Origin: an uncultured Erysipelotrichaceae bacterium
GTDB taxonomy: Bacteria; Bacillota_I; Bacilli_A; Erysipelotrichales; Erysipelotrichaceae
DNA length: 16,205 nucleotides
Reading direction: 5' to 3'
Assembly: GCA_900314345.1 (NCBI GenBank)
Contig: OMUX01000209.1
Span: 1 to 16,205 of the forward strand
Shown here: one piece after another, positions 6,615 to 12,989 of the stretch
Position numbering within the stretch: position 1 is the first letter of the stretch
Layout of the letters: each line of letters starts with the position of its first letter
Translations under genes and position numbers: made by a program
Notes under the pieces: model-generated
Database searches by the model: none
Told to the model about the DNA's origin: nothing
What the model saw: the letters and a program-made list of their open reading frames with translations, nothing else

Positions 6615-7712
6615 TCAGGCCTTGGCGAGAAACAGATACGGCATGATGGCTTCCAGGCCGCCCAGCTCTGTACATTCCTGAGCCAGGGCGGAAGCACACA
6701 GCTGGTAATGATCATCGCTCATGATCCTGCGATAGGATTCATACAATGTTTCCATGGAAAGATCGGAAGCCGGGATGACCATGCCGGCATTGGTGCGGTT
6801 GATGGCCATGGCAAGGAAGGAGGTACGATAGCTGCCGTCATTGATGATGATCTGGGGCACTGCATTGACCATGCACTGGTTGAAGAGATAGCTGTTTCCA
6901 TCATGGATGCATATGGCAGAACAGGAAGCCAGAGCTGGTTTCATGGTTCCGTGGAATGTGATGTTTTCCGTTTCTCTTGGCTCCACGCCTTTGATCCATG
7001 CATGGACATGATACGGGGCGCCAAGCCATGCCTGTCTGACCATGGACTTGCATTTCTCCAGGGAACGCACCGGCTTTTCCATGCAGATGCAGACATCCTT
7101 TGTGTGCTGGGTGGAAGGACCTGTGACACGGAGGCTTCCGATGCGGAAGGGGTCCATGCCTTCCGGCGCGGGCTGGATGGCTTTTGGACCGCTGAGAATA
7201 GGAATGCTGTGTTTCCGGTACAGTTCCGAAAGACTCAGAACCTGTTCGAGATGTTCACTTTGCAGCACGGCATTGAAGCCGGCCATGGCATCTGCGGGAA
7301 CAGTGTGGTTACGCAGAACACTGTAGTCCGTGAAGCTGTAGCACTCGATTCCGGAGGCGGCAGAGGCAATCAATGCGGCAGGACGTCCGGCTTCAATGAG
7401 AATATCAGGCTTGTATGCACTGATGGCATTCTGGATTGCCTCAAGATCCTTCTGCAGGAATGCTGTGGAAGAGACTTTGGCATACTGCAGTTCTTCTTCC
7501 CTTGTCTTCGGCACCTTGCGGGAATGGAAAACAATACGGGGAAGATCCGGGGCAGGATAAAAGGATGCCCCTTTGAGATAGAAATGTTTTCCGCTCATGC
7601 ATACAGCAGCTTCATGGCGCTGTCTTGTCAGCAGGGTGATCAGATTCTGGCTCAGGAAGAGGCACGGATTGGAATCCACGGCAGAGTAATCCGGCAGGAT
7701 GAGGAATTTCAT
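6615..7712 (-). CDS. Putative GT-B-fold glycosyltransferase (UGT/MGT-like)
   Basis: A 365-residue cytoplasmic protein with no signal peptide or membrane helix. The layout suggests a two-domain GT-B glycosyltransferase. An N-terminal Rossmann-like start (MKFLILPDYS) is followed by a helix and strand ending in AYKPDILIEAGRPAALIAS (99-117), typical of the acceptor domain. The C-terminal half has a donor-domain pattern: ASCSAICIHDGNSYLFNQCM (262-281) stands where UGT/MGT enzymes carry HGG-x-GT, then VPQIIINDGSYR and NAGMVIPASDLSMETL. The usual HGG motif is altered to HDG, so activity and sugar are uncertain. I base the family on overall pattern, not a clear signature. The longer antisense frame (6576-7748) reads as a Cys/His-rich shadow. 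It is monocistronic and divergent from upp. A role in cell-surface or metabolite glycosylation would be inference. Confidence 0.62.
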   Translation of the reverse strand: MKFLILPDYSAVDSNPCLFLSQNLITLLTRQRHEAAVCMSGKHFYLKGASFYPAPDLPRIVFHSRKVPKTREEELQYAKVSSTAFLQKDLEAIQNAISAYKPDILIEAGRPAALIASAASGIECYSFTDYSVLRNHTVPADAMAGFNAVLQSEHLEQVLSLSELYRKHSIPILSGPKAIQPAPEGMDPFRIGSLRVTGPSTQHTKDVCICMEKPVRSLEKCKSMVRQAWLGAPYHVHAWIKGVEPRETENITFHGTMKPALASCSAICIHDGNSYLFNQCMVNAVPQIIINDGSYRTSFLAMAINRTNAGMVIPASDLSMETLYESYRRIMSDDHYQLCASALAQECTELGGLEAIMPYLFLAKA

Positions 7713-7718
7713 GATTCA

Positions 7719-7727
7719 AGTATAGCA
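7719..7727 (-). promoter_or_regulatory. Extended -10 of the glycosyltransferase gene, predicting a leaderless mRNA
   Basis: The minus strand reads TGCTATACT, an extended -10. Counting six bases on from it puts the expected transcription start exactly at the A of the ATG (7712). No ribosome site lies between; the only purine run (AAGGGAA) is upstream of the -10. The -35 region is poor. Confidence 0.45.
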
Positions 7728-7736
7728 TTCCCTTGG

Positions 7737-7765
7737 TTGCGTTTCTGAGGTGTTTCTTCTATCAT
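7737..7765 (+). promoter_or_regulatory. Predicted promoter of upp
   Basis: TTGCGT (7737-7742) and TATCAT (7760-7765) are separated by 17 bases. The expected start near 7772 gives a 23-base leader with GGGAGG (7783-7788) six bases before the ATG. The -35 lies at the place where the divergent glycosyltransferase promoter would have its own -35. The leader is too short for a pyrimidine-responsive attenuator. Confidence 0.5.
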
Positions 7766-7794
7766 GAACAGGAAAAAGGAACGGGAGGATCAAT

Positions 7795-8415
7795 ATGCTG
7801 GAAGTACTGAATCATCCGCTGATCACACACAAGCTCACCCAGATGCGCAAGCAGGAGACGGGAACGAAGGATTTCCGTGAAAATCTGGATGAAATCGCAG
7901 AGCTCATGGCTTATGAGGTATGCCGTGATCTCCCGGTCAACCCTGTAGACATTGTGACACCGGTAGCTCCGACGGTTGGCTATGAACTGGCCAGGGAAGT
8001 CGTCATCGTACCGATTCTGCGTGCAGGCATCGGCCTGCTGGACGGCATCCGCAGACTGGTTCCGACAGCCAAGGTAGGCTTTATCGGACTGTATCGTGAT
8101 GAGAAGACACTGGAACCGCACGAATACTTTGCCAAGTTCCCGAAGAATCTGGACGAGGCTGTGGTCATGGTTGTGGATCCGATGCTGGCAACGGGCGGCA
8201 GTGCCGTGGCTGCCCTGGACATGATCAAGAAGCGCGGGGCAAAGAACATTAAGCTGGTATGCCTGGTCGGTGTGCCGGAAGGTGTCAAGGCTGTGCAGAA
8301 GGCACATCCGGATGTGGATATCTACCTGGCTGCGATGGATGATCATCTCAATGAGAACGGCTACATCGTTCCTGGTCTGGGCGATGCCGGAGACAGGATC
8401 TTCGGAACCAAGTAA
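7795..8415 (+). CDS. upp: Uracil phosphoribosyltransferase
   Basis: Upp joins uracil to PRPP to give UMP and pyrophosphate, the main uracil salvage step. The 206 residues are the normal length. Family marks include the N-terminal [26 protein letters not shown] (72-84), the YRDEKT segment (100-105) and the PRPP-binding loop [12 protein letters not shown] (126-137), with the uracil-binding end [17 protein letters not shown] (189-205). The ribosome site is strong. The next gene begins immediately after the stop, so both are likely co-transcribed. In Bacillus upp also lies downstream of the prfA-prmC-ywlC block, which fits the local order. Confidence 0.98.
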   Translation: MLEVLNHPLITHKLTQMRKQETGTKDFRENLDEIAELMAYEVCRDLPVNPVDIVTPVAPTVGYELAREVVIVPILRAGIGLLDGIRRLVPTAKVGFIGLYRDEKTLEPHEYFAKFPKNLDEAVVMVVDPMLATGGSAVAALDMIKKRGAKNIKLVCLVGVPEGVKAVQKAHPDVDIYLAAMDDHLNENGYIVPGLGDAGDRIFGTK

Positions 8416-8613
8416 ATGGCTGTATGGCTGATCCGTGTCATCCTGTATGTCATGTGCTTCATTCTTGCCTTCTGGGCAATGAATGCATGGGATTTTGAAA
8501 AAATCCTGAAACCGGGGCATACAAGACAGGCACAGGTTCTCTACTGGCTGATTGCAGCGGCGCTTGGATATCTCTCAGCGCAGTTTGTACTAGGCCTGAT
8601 CTACATGAAGTGA
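8416..8613 (+). CDS. Small DUF1146 (YwzB-like) membrane protein
   Basis: A 65-residue protein with two membrane helices (about 4-24 and 42-62) joined by a short loop containing NAWDFEKILKPGHTRQAQVLYW. The W-x-x-x-x-[IL]-x-x-x, R-x-Q-x-x-x-L arrangement and length match the DUF1146 family (B. subtilis YwzB), whose function is not known. YwzB lies near the ATP synthase genes in Bacillus, downstream of upp, so its presence here may be a remnant of that gene order. The ATG follows the upp stop with no gap and has no clear ribosome site of its own, which suggests coupled translation. Confidence 0.75.
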   Translation: MAVWLIRVILYVMCFILAFWAMNAWDFEKILKPGHTRQAQVLYWLIAAALGYLSAQFVLGLIYMK

Positions 8614-8615
8614 AC

Positions 8616-8648
8616 ATGACGGCAGCGGTGAGCAATCGCTGCCGTTAT
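8616..8648 (+). terminator. Hairpin after the DUF1146 gene, probable weak terminator
   Basis: ACGGCAGCG (8619-8627) pairs with CGCTGCCGT (8637-8645), and three more pairs (one G-U) extend the stem to 12 bp over a 9-base loop. The tail is short in T, so termination may be weak. The -10 of the next gene begins immediately at its 3' edge. Confidence 0.5.
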
Positions 8649-8656
8649 GCTATAAT
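8648..8656 (+). promoter_or_regulatory. Extended -10 of the tagO-like gene
   Basis: TGCTATAAT is a perfect TATAAT with the TG extension. The expected start near 8663 leaves a 24-base leader with ribosome site AAAGGAAG (8672-8679). The -35 region falls inside the upstream hairpin (loop and 5' arm) and does not resemble the consensus. Confidence 0.55.
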
Positions 8657-8686
8657 GATCTGACTTACAGGAAAGGAAGCGAAAGG

Positions 8687-9859
8687 ATGAATCTTGTCAA
8701 AGGTGCAATGCCCTATTTTCTGCTTCCTTTTCTCATCTCCGTCCTTCTGGTTCCGGTATGCAAGCAGATTGGCTTTTCCCTGGGCATCTATGCACAGGAG
8801 AATGCCCGTACGGTGCATCATGGAAAGATTGTGAGAATGGGCGGTGCGGCAATCTATACGGCATTCATGGTCAGCCTTGCAATCCTCTGGAAGGCAGACC
8901 GGCAGCTGGACGGTATCCTTGCGGGAGGCGCAATTATATTCCTTGGGGGTCTTCTGGATGATATCTATGATCTCTCCCCGAAGCTGAAGCTTGCCTTTCA
9001 GGTATGCGGTGCACTGGCAGCGCTGGTGATCGGCAACCTCTGGCTGGACAACCTGCATATCCTGAGCTTTGAAATCGACAATCCCTTGATTGTGAAGATG
9101 ATCAGCTTCCTGTGGCTGATCGGTGTCACCAATGCCATCAACCTGATCGACGGACTGGACGGGCTGTCCTCCGGCATCTGCACGATTGTCACGGCAACGA
9201 TCGGTCTGCTTGGCTTCTTCATGGCAAGACGCGATGTATGCATCATCGCGCTGTGCCTGTGCGGTTCGATCTTAGGTTTTTTACCGTATAACTTTCATCC
9301 GGCATCAATTTTCGTCGGTGACTGCGGCGCACAGTTCATGGGTTTCACGATAGCGGCACTTTCATTGCTTGGTTTCAAGACAACGGCATTGATCACGCTG
9401 GGTCTTCCGATCCTGGTGCTGTTCATTCCGATCAGTGATACATTGATTGCCATTGTCAGAAGAAAGCTTTCGGGAAAGAAGATCATGGAGGCGGACCGCG
9501 GACATCTCCATCATGTGCTGATGTTAAAGCTGAAGCTTGGACATACAAGAACCGTACTGATCCTGTATCTTGTCACTGCATTGTTTGCGTCAGCTTCCAT
9601 CCTGACCTACTTTGACCCGCACAAAGGCATCATCATGATCCTTTGCCTGCTGTTATTGTTTGATCTCTTCATTGAATATACCGGCATGATCAATCCGAAG
9701 TGGCATCCGATCCTGTCTGTGACAAACAGACTGTTCGGCTGGCCGAAGATGGAAAAGGGCGAGGATCCTGTAGACTCCGTGTATCTGGAGGAAGACGAAG
9801 AATACAACAACAGCACCGGCAAGACATCACCTGCCGGGGATTCTGAACAACAGTCCTAG
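8687..9859 (+). CDS. tagO: Undecaprenyl-phosphate sugar-1-phosphate transferase (TagO/WecA/MraY family)
   Basis: A polytopic membrane enzyme (about ten helices, 390 residues) that moves a sugar-1-phosphate, usually GlcNAc-1-P, from UDP-sugar to undecaprenyl phosphate, starting wall teichoic acid or another surface polysaccharide. Family marks are ARTVHHGKIVRMGG (40-53), the Mg-binding DD in GLLDDIYDLSPK (88-99), NAINLIDGLDGL (149-160), FVGDCGAQFMGF (209-220) and the cytoplasmic DRGHLHH loop. The WecA/TagO branch fits better than MraY because of the HLHH loop and the lack of peptidoglycan cluster genes nearby. The last 60 or so residues form an acidic, Ser/Asn-rich cytoplasmic tail. A terminator follows, then genes for a GT2-GtrA protein and a phosphodiester-glycosidase-like protein, so the region is probably dedicated to surface glycans. 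Confidence 0.9.
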   Translation: MNLVKGAMPYFLLPFLISVLLVPVCKQIGFSLGIYAQENARTVHHGKIVRMGGAAIYTAFMVSLAILWKADRQLDGILAGGAIIFLGGLLDDIYDLSPKLKLAFQVCGALAALVIGNLWLDNLHILSFEIDNPLIVKMISFLWLIGVTNAINLIDGLDGLSSGICTIVTATIGLLGFFMARRDVCIIALCLCGSILGFLPYNFHPASIFVGDCGAQFMGFTIAALSLLGFKTTALITLGLPILVLFIPISDTLIAIVRRKLSGKKIMEADRGHLHHVLMLKLKLGHTRTVLILYLVTALFASASILTYFDPHKGIIMILCLLLLFDLFIEYTGMINPKWHPILSVTNRLFGWPKMEKGEDPVDSVYLEEDEEYNNSTGKTSPAGDSEQQS

Positions 9860-9881
9860 GAAACATCAGGTAAAGTTCACA

Positions 9882-9932
9882 TTGTTCACAGACGGCCTTC
9901 ATTCCGAAGGCCTATTTTTTATGCGTGAACAA
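9882..9932 (+). promoter_or_regulatory. Outer stem enclosing the terminator, touching the next ribosome site
   Basis: TTGTTCAC (9882-9889) is a perfect inverted match to GTGAACAA (9925-9932), enclosing the terminator hairpin. The right arm takes the first two bases of the ribosome site AAGGAGG (9931-9937). A direct repeat, GTTCACA at 9875-9881 and 9884-9890, gives two competing left arms. A regulatory role is inference. Confidence 0.3.
9894..9920 (+). terminator. Intrinsic terminator after the tagO-like gene
   Basis: GGCCTTC (9894-9900) pairs with GAAGGCC (9906-9912) over a 5-base loop and is followed by TATTTTTT (9913-9920). It lies 24 bases before the next ATG, so it could also act as an attenuator in front of the GT2-GtrA gene. 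Confidence 0.85.
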
Positions 9933-9944
9933 GGAGGACGTGCC

Positions 9945-11033
9945 ATGAACTGTGTGGTTGTGATACCAAGCTATGAACCGGATGAAAGGATTCTGGGTGT
10001 TGCCGGGGAGCTGGTGGAATCCGGAAGGAATGCTGTGGTGGTCAATGATGGAAGCGGCTGGAAGTACCGGGATATCTTCGGCACACTGAAGGCACGCGGA
10101 TGTATTGTTCTGAACCATGCCGTGAACAAAGGCAAGGGCGAAGCCATCAGAACTGCATTGCAATGGATCATGGAGGAAATGCCTGAGACAGATGCGATCA
10201 TCACGGCAGACGGCGACGGACAGCATAAAGTGCAGGATGCGGAACATCTGCTGCATGTGTTTGAAAAGGAAAATCCGTCCCGGGCAAGACTGGTGATGGG
10301 TGTCAGGGATTTCTCATCCGGAGATGTACCGCTGCGCTCGAGGATCGGCAATCGTTTTTCCTCCATGTACTTCCGCATCAGCACCGGACATGGATGCCCG
10401 GATACCCAGACCGGGCTGCGTGTTTATCCAAAGCGGATGTTCGGCCTCATGATGAAAACAGAGGGAAGCCGGTATGAGTATGAGATGAATGTGCTGAATG
10501 CCGTGGTGAAGACGTACAGGGAAGAAGATCCGCTGTTGTTTGTGCCGGTTGAAACCGTGTATGAAGACAACAACAGTTCATCCCATTTCCATGCCGTGAA
10601 GGACAGTGTCAGGATCTACAAGGCACCGTTGAAGTATCTGCTTGCCTCTTTGAGCTGTGCACTTGTTGATCTTGGACTGTTTACATTGCTGTGTCAGACA
10701 GGCATTGCCTGGATGAGCATCCTTGCGGCAACGGTGATTGCAAGAGTAGTGTCGGGTATGGTGAACTTCAGCCTCAACCGGAGATGGACGTTCCGTGCAT
10801 CCAACGGAAATGCCCTGGTTCAGGCAGCGCGGTATCTGATCCTGTTCCTGTCGCAGATGCTGGCAAGCGGTCTTCTCGTATCGACAGTGTCATCCCTTGG
10901 CAATGCGACGGTACTCAAGGCAGTGGTTGACAGCGCGCTTGCCGTCATCAGCTTCCTTGTGCAGAAGAAATGGGTATTCAGAAAGGAGGAGTCTGCTGTT
11001 CCAATGCATCAGCAGCTGGAGCATACATTATGA
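9945..11033 (+). CDS. GT2 glycosyltransferase fused to a GtrA-like membrane domain
   Basis: Residues 1 to about 210 form a GT-A domain of family 2. It has the N-terminal VVVIPSYEPD, the VVVNDGSG strand (31-38) and the nucleotide-sugar DxD motif in ITADGDGQH (86-94). The acceptor segment GCPDTQTGLRVYPK (150-163) is typical of dolichol/polyprenyl-phosphate sugar synthases. Residues about 228-346 form a GtrA-like domain of four membrane helices, with the repeated basic end motifs NRRWTFR (278-284) and QKKWVFR (340-346). GtrA proteins are thought to help flip lipid-linked sugars, so the fusion suggests one protein that makes a polyprenyl-phosphate sugar and supports its transfer across the membrane (inference). 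The ATG at 9945 is chosen over upstream starts because AAGGAGG lies seven bases before it and the GT fold begins there. It overlaps the next gene by four bases. Confidence 0.9.
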   Translation: MNCVVVIPSYEPDERILGVAGELVESGRNAVVVNDGSGWKYRDIFGTLKARGCIVLNHAVNKGKGEAIRTALQWIMEEMPETDAIITADGDGQHKVQDAEHLLHVFEKENPSRARLVMGVRDFSSGDVPLRSRIGNRFSSMYFRISTGHGCPDTQTGLRVYPKRMFGLMMKTEGSRYEYEMNVLNAVVKTYREEDPLLFVPVETVYEDNNSSSHFHAVKDSVRIYKAPLKYLLASLSCALVDLGLFTLLCQTGIAWMSILAATVIARVVSGMVNFSLNRRWTFRASNGNALVQAARYLILFLSQMLASGLLVSTVSSLGNATVLKAVVDSALAVISFLVQKKWVFRKEESAVPMHQQLEHTL

Positions 11034-11944
11034 AGAAAAGCAGGTTCAAGGTGATCTGGGCTGTGTGTCTGTGCTGTGCATTCACACTGGTGCTGCTGGA
11101 TGCCTTCGTGATTCCCCATGGAACGATTGCTGTTGTCAAGGCGGAGGAGACCGCAGAAGAAACAGCGCAGGCTTCTGCGGAAACAGAATCAGCAACAGTA
11201 AATGGTGAATATACAGAGACCGGCTACAGTTCAGATGACATTCAGATTTCATATACGACACAAAGAGTGGATGATACGACCGTGTATGTCGTGGATGTGC
11301 AGGTCAGTGATCCTTCCCTTCTGAAGACGGCATTTGCGGATGATACCTATGGCAGGAATGTAAAGGAGACAACTTCAGATATCGCAGAGGCAAATGATGC
11401 CATCCTTGCCATCAACGGCGACTACTACGGCTTCCGTGACAACGGCTATGTGATCCGGAACGGCGTTCTCTACCGCAGTGAAGGCAGCGGAAATGAAGAT
11501 CTTGTCATTGATGCGGAGGGGAACTTTTCCCTGATCAATGAAGATGACATCAGTGCACAGGAGCTTCTGGAACAGGGAGCCGTGCAGGTGTTCTCCTTCG
11601 GGCCGGGATTAGTGAATGACGGTGAGATCTGTGTCAGTGAGAATGAGGAAGTGGCACAGTCCATGACCTCCAATCCAAGGACTGCCATCGGCATGGTGGA
11701 ACCAGGCCATTATATCCTTGTGGTATCGGAAGGAAGAACGGATGACAGTGAAGGCCTGACGCTGTATCAGCTGGCGCAGGTCATGAAGGACAACGGCTGC
11801 AGCGTTGCCTATAACCTGGACGGGGGAGGTTCCTCCACCCTGTGGTTCAACGGGCAGGTTATCAACCAGACAGTCGGCGGAAGAGGAAGCAGTGAGAGAA
11901 AGGTGAGTGATATCGTCTATGTCAGTGAGAGCAGCGATGTTTGA
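11030..11944 (+). CDS. Membrane-anchored phosphodiester glycosidase-family protein (NAGPA-like)
   Basis: A 304-residue protein with an N-terminal signal anchor (about 7-30), an Ala/Glu/Thr-rich linker (about 38-60) and an external domain of the phosphodiester glycosidase family (Pfam 'NAGPA'). Marks of that domain are AILAINGDYYGF (124-135), NPRTAIGM (215-222) and the hallmark YNLDGGGSSTLW (261-272). In known members the domain cleaves N-acetylglucosamine-1-phosphodiester bonds; bacterial relatives are linked to exopolysaccharide or teichoic acid turnover, but substrates are mostly unproven. The ATG overlaps the GT2-GtrA stop as ATGA, with GGAG eight bases before it. With a sugar-1-phosphate transferase and a polyprenyl sugar synthase upstream, a role in trimming phosphodiester-linked surface glycans is reasonable inference. 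Confidence 0.85.
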   Translation: MKKSRFKVIWAVCLCCAFTLVLLDAFVIPHGTIAVVKAEETAEETAQASAETESATVNGEYTETGYSSDDIQISYTTQRVDDTTVYVVDVQVSDPSLLKTAFADDTYGRNVKETTSDIAEANDAILAINGDYYGFRDNGYVIRNGVLYRSEGSGNEDLVIDAEGNFSLINEDDISAQELLEQGAVQVFSFGPGLVNDGEICVSENEEVAQSMTSNPRTAIGMVEPGHYILVVSEGRTDDSEGLTLYQLAQVMKDNGCSVAYNLDGGGSSTLWFNGQVINQTVGGRGSSERKVSDIVYVSESSDV

Positions 11945-12311
11945 TGAAAAAGACGCAAGGCTTGCAGGAACAAGCATCCTGACGGGTGCGGGGATCTTCG
12001 TGATCTCCATGGTGTACAACCACTTCGGCCATGGGGTGCACAGCAGGTTCATGGATCTTGCTTTCCTGATCCCGCTTGCCGGAGCGGTATGGTACATGAT
12101 CCTTGCAATGATGAAGGTGAAGGTTGTGAAGCTGAGTGAAAATCTCACGTTTGCCGGACTCTCAGCTTTAACAGCCGGAAGCCTTCTCAAGGGTATTCTG
12201 GAGATTGCCAATACAGGGTCCGTGTATATCCGCTGGTTCTTCCTGGCGGGCATGGTGCTGTGCATCATGGCATTTGTGAGCCAGATCATCCAAAGCCAGG
12301 ACAGTCATTGA
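11937..12311 (+). CDS. Small membrane protein of unknown function
   Basis: A 124-residue hydrophobic protein with a short charged N-terminus (MFDEKDAR) and four predicted membrane helices, roughly at residues 12-28, 37-58, 69-90 and 97-117. I do not recognise a family or any catalytic motif. It overlaps the preceding gene by eight bases, with only a weak purine-rich ribosome site (GAGAG, 11927-11931), so it is probably translated by coupling as the third member of the GT2-GtrA/glycosidase unit. An in-frame ATG at 11907 is possible but would give a long overlap and a non-hydrophobic extension. Its stop codon lies in the loop of the unit's terminator. A support role for the surface-glycan unit is inference from position only. 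Confidence 0.75.
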   Translation: MFDEKDARLAGTSILTGAGIFVISMVYNHFGHGVHSRFMDLAFLIPLAGAVWYMILAMMKVKVVKLSENLTFAGLSALTAGSLLKGILEIANTGSVYIRWFFLAGMVLCIMAFVSQIIQSQDSH

Positions 12312-12327
12312 CTGTTCCGGCTTTTTT
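12292..12327 (+). terminator. Intrinsic terminator overlapping the end of the small membrane protein gene
   Basis: AAAGCCAGGACAGTCA pairs with TGACTGTTCCGGCTTT, a stem of about 15 pairs with one mismatch and one G-U, followed by a six-T run (12322-12327). The 5' arm is coding sequence, and the stop codon begins at the tip of the hairpin. Confidence 0.85.
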
Positions 12328-12383
12328 GAAATTTTCTGAAGAAATTCCGGAGGAAACGGAAAGAAACAGGCAATAAGTAAGGC

Positions 12384-12389
12384 AGGAGG
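12384..12389 (+). promoter_or_regulatory. Ribosome site that favours a TTG start
   Basis: AGGAGG lies six bases before the TTG at 12396 but 12 before the ATG at 12402. Normal spacing supports the TTG, which adds only two residues. No convincing promoter is seen in the 68 bases between the upstream terminator and this site, though TTGAAA (12326-12331) resembles a -35. Confidence 0.55.
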
Positions 12390-12395
12390 AACATT

Positions 12396-12989
12396 TTGAT
12401 TATGTCTTATAAGGAAATTCAGGAAATCCTGCTGGAAGAAGGCGCGGCGAGGTTTGGCAACTGCAAGGACTGGCATGACTATGTGGACAGCCGCCGGGCT
12501 GTGTATGCACAGCTTGCGGAAGGGCAGCTGGAGAACAACATGATCTCGGAGGCGAACTGGATCATGCGGGCAAAGCAGAGAAGCGCAGAGGACTTCGGCA
12601 TATACATTGAACCCGGAGATATCTGCTTCATGGACTTCGGGCAGGCCTACATCAATGAGATGGGATACCAGCATTTCGGTCTTGTGATGAGCGTGTGCGA
12701 GAAAAAGGCACTCGTCATTCCCATGACAAGCAATCCCGTGCAGTATGCAAGAGCCTATGACCCGGTGCACAATCCGGCCGGAAGGAAGCATCTCATGCGC
12801 ATCGGCAAGCCACAGGGTATGGCTCGTCCTTCTGTTCTGTTTCTCAATGACCTGAAGTTTGTGAATACTGCAAGGGTCATCAATCCGCAGAGCTGGATTG
12901 ATCCGGAAGGAGAGCTGTTCCGTGAAGTACAGAGAAGAATGATGGAAGTGATGTTCAGCGGGATACAGACCCCTTCATTTCTCAGCTGA
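12396..12989 (+). CDS. MazF/PemK-fold protein with a helical N-terminal extension
   Basis: A 197-residue protein. Residues about 73-188 resemble the MazF/PemK (type II toxin) beta-barrel: IEPGDICFMDFG (71-82) matches the first strand R-G-D-I-[WY]-x-x-[DN]-[FL]; GYQHFGLVMS (90-99) stands in the loop and strand that follow; ALVIPMTSN (105-113) matches the strand with the conserved Thr; and SVLFLNDLKFVNTARV (146-161) matches the V-x-x-[DE]-[QL]-[IL]-x-x-[VI] segment. The usual G-x-x-x-x-x-R-P in the first loop is missing: no Arg is present there, so RNase activity is doubtful. The N-terminal 70 residues are helical and charged, and unlike a canonical MazF, which starts with the barrel. No antitoxin gene is adjacent. 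The stop overlaps the tilS start (TGATG). It may be an RNA-binding or housekeeping relative rather than a toxin. Confidence 0.65.
   Translation: MIMSYKEIQEILLEEGAARFGNCKDWHDYVDSRRAVYAQLAEGQLENNMISEANWIMRAKQRSAEDFGIYIEPGDICFMDFGQAYINEMGYQHFGLVMSVCEKKALVIPMTSNPVQYARAYDPVHNPAGRKHLMRIGKPQGMARPSVLFLNDLKFVNTARVINPQSWIDPEGELFREVQRRMMEVMFSGIQTPSFLS

Noticed and set aside
6576..7748. A 390-residue plus-strand frame longer than the minus-strand glycosyltransferase gene it covers
   Set aside because: Its product is rich in Cys, His and Gly with no domain pattern, it runs across the tsaC terminator, and it has no ribosome site. The minus-strand product shows a GT-B layout.
7713..7794. A PyrR-type attenuator in front of upp
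   Set aside because: The predicted leader is only about 23 bases, too short for the alternative hairpins, and no PyrR-binding loop is visible.
12396..12989. A classical toxin-antitoxin pair at the MazF-like gene
   Set aside because: No small antitoxin ORF lies upstream or downstream; the neighbours are a terminator and tilS, and the catalytic Arg motif is absent.
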